From positions 1 through 20,377 of the forward strand of contig CAZFVM010000012.1 in the NCBI GenBank assembly GCA_964522305.1: a DNA stretch of 20,377 nt, read 5' to 3'. Shown one piece after another: positions 7,428-16,400 of this stretch (its first letter is position 1; each line of letters opens with the position of its first letter). A model generated the notes under the pieces. The model saw only the letters and a program-made list of their open reading frames with translations, ran no database searches and had not been told where the DNA came from. The position numbers were made by a program, and so were the translations under genes. This DNA comes from UBA1049 sp964522305 (GTDB taxonomy: Bacteria > Bacillota > Clostridia > Oscillospirales > CAG-382).

Positions 7428-7439
7428 TTCCCTGCTCCT

Positions 7440-8672
7440 TTAGCTCCTTATCTGACCGGAGCCTCTCACTTCATACTTTATAGTAGTTAATTCTTCTATT
7501 CCCATTGGCCCGCGAGCATGGAACTTCTGGGTAGATATTCCTATCTCGGCACCATAACCGAACTCCTCCCCGTCGGTAAAACGAGTAGAGGCGTTTACAT
7601 ACACTGCGGCAGCGTCCACATTCTTTGTAAAGTATTCGGCGCAGTCGGTATCCTTGGTAACAATCGCCTCGGAATGTTTGGTCCCATAAGTGTTTATATG
7701 CAAGACCGCTTCTTTTGTATCTGAGACTATTTTGATAGCCAGGATATAATCGTTATATTCGGTAAAAAAGTCTTCTTCTGTTGCGGGATTTATATCGGAT
7801 AAAACCTTCAAGGTATCAGCACACCCCCGAAGTTCAACCTGAGGCATCAGCTCTTGCACCTTCGGCAACAAAGAGGCAGCAATATCTTTGTGGACCAATA
7901 ATGTTTCGACTGAATTGCAGACCGAAGGACGCTGCACCTTTGCGTTTGTTATAATATCCAAAGCTATTTTATTATCGGCGGTATCGTCTACATATATATG
8001 ACAATTACCCGCTCCGGTCTCGATAACCGGTACGGTGGCGTTGTCTACCACCGCCTTTATCAAAGCTTTGCCTCCCCGTGGAATCAAAAGGTCGACATAT
8101 TTACTCATTCCCATTAACTCGGTTGCAGTCTGGCGGGAGGTGTCTTCTACTATTTGGATGCAGTCCGCCGGCACTTTTGAGTCGGACAGAGCTTTTCTTA
8201 ATATAGTAGCCAACGCAATATTGGAGTTTATGGCTTCGCTGCCCCCCCTTAAGATAACACTGTTCCCGGATTTTACACATAGGGCTGCGGCATCAACGGT
8301 AACATTGGGGCGGGATTCATATATTATGGCGATAAGCCCGATGGGAACCCTGACTCTGGAGATAATAAGCCCGTTGGGACGGGTGTTTATGCTTCCCTTT
8401 CCTATGGGGTCATCCAACGCCTTAACCTTTAGTACAGCCTCGCTTATGGCGGATATCCGCTCCGAAGTCAGGCGCAACCTGTCGATCATGGCTTCGCTTA
8501 TCCCCTTCTCATAAGCGCTGTCAATATCCTTTTTGTTTTCTTGAAGGATATATTCTGTATTATCCAGCAAAGCCTCAGACATCAAGGTTAAAGCGTGATT
8601 CCTGTCTTCTCCTCGTGTGGCGGATAAGACCGAGAAGGCTTCCTTTGCTTTTTTGCACTTTTGAATTAACAT
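7440..8672 (-). CDS. proA: Gamma-glutamyl phosphate reductase (proline synthesis)
   Basis: Second step of proline synthesis: NADPH-dependent reduction of gamma-glutamyl phosphate to glutamate semialdehyde, in the aldehyde dehydrogenase superfamily. About 410 residues, full length. Signatures are VPIGLIAIIYESRPNVTVDAA, LRGGSEAINSN, LIPRGGKALI and the catalytic Cys in QRPSVCNSVETLL (C252 from this start). The C-terminal GEEFGYGAEIGISTQKFHARGPMG is typical. The frame is open to a GTG at 8681, but AAAGG abuts that GTG with no spacing, while it lies nine bases from the ATG at 8672, so the ATG is preferred. proB ends 49 bases upstream and the M24 peptidase starts 12 bases downstream. Confidence 0.95.
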   Translation of the reverse strand: MLIQKCKKAKEAFSVLSATRGEDRNHALTLMSEALLDNTEYILQENKKDIDSAYEKGISEAMIDRLRLTSERISAISEAVLKVKALDDPIGKGSINTRPNGLIISRVRVPIGLIAIIYESRPNVTVDAAALCVKSGNSVILRGGSEAINSNIALATILRKALSDSKVPADCIQIVEDTSRQTATELMGMSKYVDLLIPRGGKALIKAVVDNATVPVIETGAGNCHIYVDDTADNKIALDIITNAKVQRPSVCNSVETLLVHKDIAASLLPKVQELMPQVELRGCADTLKVLSDINPATEEDFFTEYNDYILAIKIVSDTKEAVLHINTYGTKHSEAIVTKDTDCAEYFTKNVDAAAVYVNASTRFTDGEEFGYGAEIGISTQKFHARGPMGIEELTTIKYEVRGSGQIRS

Positions 8673-8721
8673 TTCCCTCACCCTTTCATTAAGCTAACAT
8701 CAGAAAATAATAATAAGACTT

Positions 8722-9519
8722 TTACTTCTTTTTTGCCGCGAAATAAGTACCTACGAATTCGCCGTCAAAAATATCATATAGTATTTTTGGTCGGTTGCCG
8801 TTGACTATAAGCATCGGAATCCCGCGGTCGGTAACTGTCTTGGCTGACTCTATCTTTGCTATCATGCCCCCGGTACCCCTTGAAGTCCCCGCTCCTCCTG
8901 CATAGGATTTTATGGCTTGGTCAATTGTCTCTACATACTCTATAAAATTGGCGTCGGGGTTGTCTCTGGGGTTTTGGTCATATAAGCCATCGATATCCGA
9001 CATGTTTATCAGAAGGTCCGCCTCGGTCAATACCGCAACTATTGCTGACAATGTATCGTTGCTACCAATAGAAATTTGCTCGCTGGATACGGTATCGTTT
9101 TCGTTTACTATGGGTATACAGGACATATCCATCAACACCTTGAAGGTGCGCTTGGCGTTTAATAATCCTACTTCGTCGTCTATTATATCCTTAGTCAGCA
9201 AAACTTGGGCTATCTTATGCCCGTAAGAAGAAAATAGAGTGTCATATAAATCGATCAACACACATTGACCTACTGCGGCGGCAGCTTGTTTTTGTTCGAT
9301 GCTAAGTCCGTTGCGGGTTGGGAACCCTATCTTTGCCAAGCCACAACTTATAGCCCCCGAGGATACCAGTATAACTTGGTTACCTCTGTTTTGAATATCT
9401 GCAATCGCCTTTACCAAAGACTCCATCCTGCGAATATTAATCAGCCCCGTGTCATAAGTTAAGGTGCTTGTCCCCACCTTAATTACAACCCTCTTTATTT
9501 CTTTTGTGTCCAATCTCAT
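8722..9519 (-). CDS. proB: Glutamate 5-kinase, short form without PUA domain
   Basis: First step of proline synthesis: ATP-dependent phosphorylation of glutamate. The amino-acid-kinase domain is complete, with VVIKVGTSTLT (11-21), LVSSGAISCGLAKIG (51-65), PIVNENDTVS (136-145), IGSNDTLSA, MSDIDGLYD and GTSRGTGGM (211-219). At 265 residues it lacks the C-terminal PUA domain of the roughly 370-residue E. coli type; short forms are known in other bacteria, so this need not be a truncation. AAGGA lies ten bases before the ATG. It heads the proB-proA-M24 operon. No proline-responsive leader is visible in the roughly 50-base 5' region, so control is probably by proline feedback on the enzyme. Confidence 0.94.
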   Translation of the reverse strand: MRLDTKEIKRVVIKVGTSTLTYDTGLINIRRMESLVKAIADIQNRGNQVILVSSGAISCGLAKIGFPTRNGLSIEQKQAAAAVGQCVLIDLYDTLFSSYGHKIAQVLLTKDIIDDEVGLLNAKRTFKVLMDMSCIPIVNENDTVSSEQISIGSNDTLSAIVAVLTEADLLINMSDIDGLYDQNPRDNPDANFIEYVETIDQAIKSYAGGAGTSRGTGGMIAKIESAKTVTDRGIPMLIVNGNRPKILYDIFDGEFVGTYFAAKKK

Positions 9520-9555
9520 AGTTGTTATTTCCTTCTAAATATATTATGGGTCTTA

Positions 9556-9584
9556 TTTACAACCCGGTTATTGTATATTATAAT
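9556..9584 (+). promoter_or_regulatory. Promoter of maf
   Basis: TTTACA (9556-9561), 17 bases, TATAAT (9579-9584). The -10 forms one side of the palindrome ATTATAAT (9577-9584) that also contains the minus -10 for proB. Predicted leader is about 50 bases. Confidence 0.65.
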
Positions 9585-9605
9585 AAGCAAAGAGTGCTTT
9601 TGCAA
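9577..9605 (-). promoter_or_regulatory. Promoter of the proB-proA-M24 operon
   Basis: On the minus strand TTGCAA (9605-9600), 17 bases, TATAAT (9582-9577). The -10 overlaps the maf -10 by four bases on the opposite strand. The -35 is weaker (4 of 6). Confidence 0.55.
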
Positions 9606-9641
9606 GTATTATCCTTTATTGGCACAAATACGGAGGTGCAA

Positions 9642-10232
9642 ATGAATAAAAAGACCATAATTTTGGCCTCAAAGTCCCCAAGACGGCGCGAAATACTCAA
9701 AAATGCGGGATATGACTTTGTTATAATAGAACCTGAAGTAAATGAAGACAGAAACAAAAAACTTGCTATAAAAAAAAGCATAGAGGAAATAGCTCTAAAA
9801 AAAGCCGAGCAGGTTAAAGGCAGAGCGGAGAACAAAAACTCGATAATAATAGCAGCCGATACCGTGGTTATACAAAAAGACGCGATACTGGGCAAGCCTC
9901 GGTCGGAGCAGGATGCCTTTGACATGCTAAAAATCCTGTCGGGTACAGAGCATGAGGTAATAACCGGTTTTGCGGTGGTGACCGATAATGAAGTTATAAC
10001 CGGCAGCGAAAGCACAATAGTAACCTTTAGAAAAATGGAAGACTTTGAAATCCGGGGATATATAAAAACCGGAGAGCCTTTTGACAAAGCCGGCGGGTAC
10101 GGAATACAGGGATTTGGGAGCAAATTCGTACAGGGAATTGTCGGAGATTACTTCAATGTTATGGGTTTACCCATATGCAAAATATCGTTAATTATAGATA
10201 AATATATTCGCACAAAATCTGTTGACTGTTAA
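9642..10232 (+). CDS. maf: Maf-family nucleoside triphosphate pyrophosphatase
   Basis: 196-residue house-cleaning enzyme that hydrolyses dTTP/UTP and some modified pyrimidine nucleotides to the monophosphate, keeping them out of DNA and RNA. Motifs in order are LASKSPRRREIL (8-19), the catalytic Asp region AADTVV (71-76, D73), GKPRSEQDAFDML (84-96) and YIKTGEPFDKAGGYGIQG (140-157). The open frame extends back to 9522, but GGAGGTG (9632-9638) and the conserved N-terminus fix the ATG at 9642. It is divergent from proB. The next gene's promoter begins within its last codons, and no terminator separates the two, so some read-through is likely. Confidence 0.93.
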   Translation: MNKKTIILASKSPRRREILKNAGYDFVIIEPEVNEDRNKKLAIKKSIEEIALKKAEQVKGRAENKNSIIIAADTVVIQKDAILGKPRSEQDAFDMLKILSGTEHEVITGFAVVTDNEVITGSESTIVTFRKMEDFEIRGYIKTGEPFDKAGGYGIQGFGSKFVQGIVGDYFNVMGLPICKISLIIDKYIRTKSVDC

Positions 10233-10250
10233 GCGTTATTTTTGTATAAT
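10222..10250 (+). promoter_or_regulatory. Promoter of the phosphodiester glycosidase gene
   Basis: TTGACT (10222-10227), 17 bases, TATAAT (10245-10250). The -35 is inside the last codons of maf (stop at 10230-10232). Predicted start near 10257, 26 bases before the ATG, with AAGGAG in between. Confidence 0.75.
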
Positions 10251-10282
10251 AATTACATAAAGCTTTAAAAAGGAGTATTACA

Positions 10283-13276
10283 ATGAAACAAAAGACAAAG
10301 GTTCTTTCTGTTATTGTCGCTTGCTTGATGATGTTTTCAATCACTGCCACATTTGTCAGTGCGTTGACCTTTCAAGTAGGTGACCCCATTGGGTCGGGAA
10401 CAGTCGCAAGCTTCACTAACCCGGTCAAATCCCCCATTAACGAATTTGTAAATGAAGACGAAGATTTTACCTATTCTTACGTTTTTTATAACGATAAGTT
10501 TGGTAACAATCAAGCAGTTCATGTGTTGGAAGTGAATCCTGTTACCAGCAATTACATGCCCTATGTTTATAGCAAATACACAGGTGTAGGTGCCACCATA
10601 GACGCTTCGGCGATTCAAGCAGAAGAGCAGTTTGGTGCCAATGTGGTAGCAGGAGTAAACGCTACTTTCTTTGCAATGAATACAGGCAGCACCTATGCGG
10701 GTTACTGGGTCCATGACGGAAGACTCGCCCAAGCCACTCTTGGCGCTCAGCATAATATACTTACCTTCGGGTCTGACGGCAGAGCCAAAGTCGTGGATTC
10801 TAGGTTAGACTTCAAGTTGTTTCACAACGGTAGAGAAATAGTTTTCGGTGGTGGCGGCGGTCTTGTCCATATAAACAAGAAGTCCCTCGCCGAAGGAGTG
10901 GATAATCGGTTCTATTATTGGGATACCGAGTGCGGTGTCAAAACCGACTCTGTTATTGACGGGTTGGAAATTCTTTGTCAAAAACAGGATTTCGGCGAAC
11001 TTATAATAGGCGGAACCCTAAAGGGTAAAGTATTAGAGATAAGAGAAGACTCAAAAAACAGTCCTGTTGGCCCCGATGAATTTGTCTTGTATGTAAAGAA
11101 CGCCTCTCCGCTAAAAACACAAGTGCTTCCAAACATTGCAATTGGAGACATCTTTGAGATATCGGTAGAAGAGACAATTGAGGCTTCGAAGCCCTATACA
11201 GAGAACGCAAACGCCTCTATTGTTGCCCAATATCCCATAATAAAAGATGGAGAACTAAACACCGCCGAAGCAAGAAGCCAGCTCGGTGATGACTTTATGA
11301 ACGCAAGAGCTCAAAGAACAACCATGGGAATTAAAGAGGACGGTACCGTAATACTCCTAACCTCCCCCGGCAGAAAAACCACCGCTGAGAATGCCCCCGG
11401 CCTTACGGTATATGAAGAGGCAGACATTATGTACCAACTCGGTTGTGTCTATGCTTTGAACTTAGATGGCGGCGGTTCTACACAAATGATAGTAAAACAA
11501 AACGGTGAATTGGTAAAAAAACACCCAAGCAACGAGAATCGCAGGGTGGCAAACTGTTTGTTCTTTGTAGAGCGCCAGGAATCCAACCCGGATGTTGTTA
11601 ATGCATTGCAAGCATTAATAGCCGAGAATAACGATAACGAAGACCTGGCTGTAGTAGAAGCCATACAAAACGCCAACGATGTGTTGTCCGGAACAATCCC
11701 CACCATGCCCGGAGATGTTGTACGAGTATATATGAATCTGCAAACCGCTTTGTCCGGTAAAGGTGAGTTGGACGAAGCCATGGCAGCGGTAAGCGGAATT
11801 AGCCACAAGAATTATTCCCCTACTGTACTTCAAATGATCTGGGATTATTATGAAGTCGCTGCGAATATCAGAGCGGATGAGAATGCTTCGGCTGAAGATA
11901 TTACCCTTGCAACCAGAACACTTAAGTCCTTATTAGATATGACCGGAACTGTTAACATAAATCTGTCCCAAGACAAGCCTTATACCAAGCTGGGTGATGC
12001 ATATCCCGATAACCCCAACTATGTAGATACCGATGACAAAGAACTAACTGACGGATTCATAGGAGACTTAAAAGATGCCTATGGTCCTGCCTGGGTTGGC
12101 TTCCATAAGAACTACAAAGGCGGAACCGAAAACGGTAAACCTTTTTATGATGTAACCATCGACCTTCTTGACATACACACCAATTTGTCCGAGTTTGTCG
12201 CTTATACGGAACATGACTGGGGTGCCGGGATTGAAGCTCCCACCAAAGTGGAAATTCTTGTTTCCGATGACGGTGAAACCTTCACATCCGTAGGCATTGC
12301 TATCCCAGATGTAGAGCCGGTTTGCCGAAGCCACTCAGACAAAGAAAATCCCGCGAGGGCCGATGTTATTCTTACATTATCTTTGACTACCCCGATAGAC
12401 GGCAGGTATGTAAAGTTTCATATGGTTGGAGGTGCTTCTGCAAACTTTATGTTTGTAACCGAGTTGGAAGTATATAAAGAGGACTCTCCGGTGGAAGAAG
12501 CTTTGTATGTAACCGGATTTAACTCCAAAATTCTTGCCAACAACTGTTATATATTTACCCCCGACTATGCTGAAGAGCTGGATACCGAAAACGCGAATCT
12601 TAACTGGGCACGAGCTATAGTAGCAGAATGGGACGAAGAGCAACAGGAATACATCGTGACTAAAATACGCCACGGTTCGGGTCCCAACACCAACTTCACC
12701 ACTGTTCCGGAAAACGGGTTTATACTCGGGGTTCATGGAGATGACGGTGAAGGTACTGTAAACAAAGCTTATGCAAGCACTGCAAAAATCGGTGATAAAC
12801 TGGTTTTGCATGGAATAAATATATTAGAAAAAACTGCGTTGCCCGGTTGTTATATCACTATCGAAGATGCGGCTCCTCAGTTAAAACCCGGCGCACCCAT
12901 AAGCCTTGATGAAGCTTCTGCAAACGGTGTGGTCGCAGGACAGACAGCAACCGAAATCTCTAATATGTTTACCGGAGCGATTACTATAAAGGATACAAAA
13001 GGCAACACCTTGACCGGTGATGCTGTTGTAGGTACAGGTTTTACAATCACAGTAGGAAGCAAAACCTACACTGTTGTGGTAGTCGGAGATATTAACGGAG
13101 ACGGTATAGTTAACGCAAACGACTATTTAATGGTAAGGCGTGCGTTCCTTGGCACATATGACTTGAACGAACATCAGACAAAAGCAGCCATAGCCAGTGG
13201 AGGTGCTGAGATTTCTGCCAGAGATTATATGATGATAAAACGTCACTTCTTAGGCTCTCTTGACCTTTACGCATAA
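10283..13276 (+). CDS. Secreted phosphodiester glycosidase with discoidin and dockerin
   Basis: 997-residue secreted protein. A signal peptide (1-27, ending VSA) precedes a phosphodiester glycosidase domain (PF09992, related to the mammalian uncovering enzyme NAGPA; about 75-430), recognised by VVAGVNATFFAMN (121-133) and ALNLDGGGSTQM (391-402). This family cleaves sugar-phosphate diesters such as GlcNAc-1-phospho links. Then come a helical spacer (433-555), a discoidin/F5-8-type-C-like domain (558-732; ELTDG, PTKVEILVSDDGETF, GRYVKF), a beta-rich domain also found in the surface protein at 258-1775 (738-862), a linker, and a dockerin-like end (934-993). The first dockerin half (GDINGDGIVNANDYLMVRR) keeps its calcium ligands; the second does not. 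No cohesin is in view. AAGGAG precedes the ATG. The true substrate is unknown: exopolysaccharide, teichoic-acid-like polymer or host glycan. Confidence 0.85.
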   Translation: MKQKTKVLSVIVACLMMFSITATFVSALTFQVGDPIGSGTVASFTNPVKSPINEFVNEDEDFTYSYVFYNDKFGNNQAVHVLEVNPVTSNYMPYVYSKYTGVGATIDASAIQAEEQFGANVVAGVNATFFAMNTGSTYAGYWVHDGRLAQATLGAQHNILTFGSDGRAKVVDSRLDFKLFHNGREIVFGGGGGLVHINKKSLAEGVDNRFYYWDTECGVKTDSVIDGLEILCQKQDFGELIIGGTLKGKVLEIREDSKNSPVGPDEFVLYVKNASPLKTQVLPNIAIGDIFEISVEETIEASKPYTENANASIVAQYPIIKDGELNTAEARSQLGDDFMNARAQRTTMGIKEDGTVILLTSPGRKTTAENAPGLTVYEEADIMYQLGCVYALNLDGGGSTQMIVKQNGELVKKHPSNENRRVANCLFFVERQESNPDVVNALQALIAENNDNEDLAVVEAIQNANDVLSGTIPTMPGDVVRVYMNLQTALSGKGELDEAMAAVSGISHKNYSPTVLQMIWDYYEVAANIRADENASAEDITLATRTLKSLLDMTGTVNINLSQDKPYTKLGDAYPDNPNYVDTDDKELTDGFIGDLKDAYGPAWVGFHKNYKGGTENGKPFYDVTIDLLDIHTNLSEFVAYTEHDWGAGIEAPTKVEILVSDDGETFTSVGIAIPDVEPVCRSHSDKENPARADVILTLSLTTPIDGRYVKFHMVGGASANFMFVTELEVYKEDSPVEEALYVTGFNSKILANNCYIFTPDYAEELDTENANLNWARAIVAEWDEEQQEYIVTKIRHGSGPNTNFTTVPENGFILGVHGDDGEGTVNKAYASTAKIGDKLVLHGINILEKTALPGCYITIEDAAPQLKPGAPISLDEASANGVVAGQTATEISNMFTGAITIKDTKGNTLTGDAVVGTGFTITVGSKTYTVVVVGDINGDGIVNANDYLMVRRAFLGTYDLNEHQTKAAIASGGAEISARDYMMIKRHFLGSLDLYA

Positions 13277-13293
13277 CAACATAATAAAATGAA

Positions 13294-13328
13294 AAAAGCG
13301 GTTCTCAAAAAGAACCGCTTTTCTCTTT
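13294..13328 (+). terminator. Intrinsic terminator of the phosphodiester glycosidase gene
   Basis: AAAAGCGGTTCT (13294-13305) pairs perfectly with AGAACCGCTTTT (13311-13322) across CAAAA, followed by CTCTTTA. A 12-base stem whose last pairs give the U-run. Confidence 0.92.
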
Positions 13329-13339
13329 ACAATAAGTAA

Positions 13340-13402
13340 TTGCAGTTGTTATTTTCTTCTGCTATACTTATGGAGCACTTATAGAAATGAGTGTTTTATA
13401 AT
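13340..13402 (+). promoter_or_regulatory. Probable promoter region of the DUF4855 lipoprotein gene
   Basis: Two weak candidates: TTGCAG (13340-13345) with TATACT (13363-13368) at 17-base spacing, and a perfect TATAAT (13397-13402) lacking a recognisable -35. Which is used cannot be told from sequence; the second might need an activator. A strong RBS, GGAGGAG (13430-13436), follows. Confidence 0.35.
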
Positions 13403-13443
13403 ATGGTGGATGCAATCAAAATTGCCCTTGGAGGAGTTTTATC

Positions 13444-16400
13444 TTGAAAAAATTATCTATGCTTTTGGTTTTTGTGTTATTGTTTTCTGTGTTTTACACT
13501 TCCTGCGGGGAGGTGGGTCAGGATGATTCAATTGGTGACGAATCCGCCGATTCTTCCCTGAGTAGCCCTGATACAGATATAAACAAAGAGAAGTTTGACC
13601 CTGTATACAAAACAGTGATAAGTATAGGCTGCACTTATAAGACCAGCCACCCGGCAGATGACGCTTATCCCGATAGCTTTGGAGCAGAGTTGACCGACGG
13701 TATATTTGCCGCAGAAGAAACAGGATATTCCGACTCTAAGCTAAGTGGGTATACTGCTTCTGCGTTGGATATTACAGTAGACCTCGGTGAAGTAAAGGAT
13801 AAGATATATTCCTTCGAAACAGCCTATCTGGCTACCACATCAGCCGGTATATCCCCTCCTGCCAGTGTTTTTGTACGATATTCTATTGACGGTGAAAACT
13901 GGCAATCCGCAGGGTCTGCAGTAAAGCCGGAATATAAGGAAGATACCATACAAAGTGCAGTATTAACCCTGGACAAATATGTGCAGGCTCGATATGTAAA
14001 ATTCACGATAACAAAGGGTTCTGCCTGGCTATTTCTTACAGAAGTGTCAGTGTTTGCTGATATTGAAGCCGCGGATAAAAATTTGGAGTTTTTGGATAAA
14101 ATAACACAGCTATATGCAAAAGACGACAAAACCCATCAAGAAAGACTATCAGAGCTAAAAAAAGTATCTGGGGACTCTGTAGACAGGACCCAGAACAAAA
14201 TATATGTCTCTAAGGGCAAAGGCTATACCCTCTCCTTGGAGCCGGACACTGCTCGCTATTCTAACCCGGAAGGCAAACTCACCGATGGTCGTGCCATTGA
14301 TTCGATATACGAAAGCGGAGATTGGGTCGGGTTTAAAGACGGTAAAGCTCTCGAAATTACCCTTGACCTCGGTAAAGAATATGAGGATTTAGCGGATTTT
14401 GAGATTTCCTTTTTTAATAACTATGCAGCGGACATAGCCTTACCTGATTATGTTTTGTTTTGTGTTTCCTCGGATAACTCTAATTATACGGATATAGGTA
14501 TGGTCTATGGTCCCGCTAATCGCGAATATGATTCCTTTAACTTTGCTTTTAGGGCTGTCGACGGTATCAAGGGAAGATATGTTAGGTTTTGCATCCCGGA
14601 ATCAGACTATGAGTGGTACTTGATAGAAGAAGCTGCGGTCTTTAGATATGAATCCGGAGAAAAAGAAACAGATTGGTTATATCCAAATATTGCACTTCCC
14701 GTTATTTCGAAGGAAGAATTCTGGAGCTCCTCAGAGAAAGACTATTCCAAAACAATTAACCTTTTGCGTGGTCTGAGCCCTCAGATAATGTCTGCAGTCC
14801 CCCTCGGAAGCGAAGCTGCTGAATATAATTCTTCCATAACTGCTAAGATGCTTACCGATGGGGTCTATTCCCCCAACAACGATATACATAACGGCAGGTT
14901 CTTTAAGTTTAACAAAGGCGCCCACAGGGATGTTATCTTTGACCTGGGCAAAACCTCCTCGGTGCAAGGCTTTACTGCAAGTTTTGTAAACCATAAGAGC
15001 TGGGGAGTGTTGGTTCCTCCCAAGGTGCTTTACTATCTGTCCGATGACGGAAGCAACTGGTACAAGGTAGGCGAATCCTCCTTCCTCGAGGTGGAAGAGA
15101 TAGAGAATGTTAAGGTTGAATTGAAACTTAAAAGCCCGATCAAGGCAAGATTTGTACGGTTTGGGTTTGATGTAAATGTGTGGGCGGGATGCGATGAATT
15201 AGAGGTTATGGGTACGAAAAAAATAACTTCCGGCACCAAAGCTTTAGCCGATATTAATGTCTCCTCGATAAAATTCCTTGCCGGGGAGTATCAACAAACC
15301 GGACCGGAAGTCTTGGGGGGAGTAAAGGATATTTTACTCTCTTATCACGTCAACTATGGCAGTTCTAACCCTAATGCCGGGCTTATAACCGTCGAGGAGT
15401 ATATGCCTTATGTGGCTTATATGGACAAAGAGGGAAACATACTGGATGTAATGTTTGATGGGTATTTATACCTGCCTTCCGGCGGGATGCCCTCGGGCGG
15501 AAAAAGTCATGAAAACAATATTAAGTCGGATTGGGAGTATGTGTTAAACAACATATTTACCGAAGGGCGCAATATTTATGCATTGGAAGAAGCGGCGGGG
15601 ATTGTTAAAGATAAATTGGGGCTGGGAGACGATTATAAATACAAAGTATATATCGCCTTGATGTATCCTTCCCAGGGTATAGTCTTTGGAGATATTGACG
15701 GTGACGGCAACCCCGATACTTTGACAGACACTGCTACCAGAGTAAAAGTTATCGAGTGGTATGCTAAGGAATTCTTTGCAAAATATGAAGCTGCCGGCTT
15801 TGAAAACTTGGAATTTTGTGGATTCTATTGGCATCACGAATCCCTGCAAAAAACCCAAGAGGAGTTAGACTTGACACAAGGGGTTTCGAACTATGTCCAC
15901 TCCCTTGGATATCAATTGTTCTGGATACCTTATTATACCGCCAGCGGATATAATCAATACAAAGACTATGGATTTGATGTCGCTAACATGCAGCCAAATT
16001 ACGCTTTTAAAGAGTCGACCCCGATTAGCTATCTCCATAACTGCGCAACCTTAGCAAAGCTTTATAACATGGGTGTAGAGATGGAAATAGATTCACAAGC
16101 GTTGAGTAAGAATATATTCTATCGTCGGTGGATGGAATATCTGAAATTTGGGGTGACCTATGGGTATATTGATTCGCTGCACATGTATTATCAAGGAGGT
16201 ATGCCGGGAGCTTTTTATTTGGCATATCACTCAGAGGATTCAAAAACCCGACTTATCTATGATTATACTTATGACTTTATAAAAGGCACATTAAAAATAA
16301 AGCCTGATGTTGTTGAGGATAAAACTTTCAACACGAAACCCGGTGAAATGTTGACCGATTCATTGGCTCAAAACACAAATTCTAATATTAACAGGTTTGT

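Noticed and set aside
8035..8514. Plus-strand ORF of 159 residues
   Set aside because: Lies wholly inside proA on the opposite strand, no RBS and no recognisable motif.
9522..9641. Longer start for Maf
   Set aside because: The extension spans the predicted promoter and precedes GGAGGTG; Maf proteins start at the conserved ILASKSPRR strand.
9578..10123. Minus-strand ORF of 181 residues
   Set aside because: Antisense shadow of maf; low complexity and no ribosome site.
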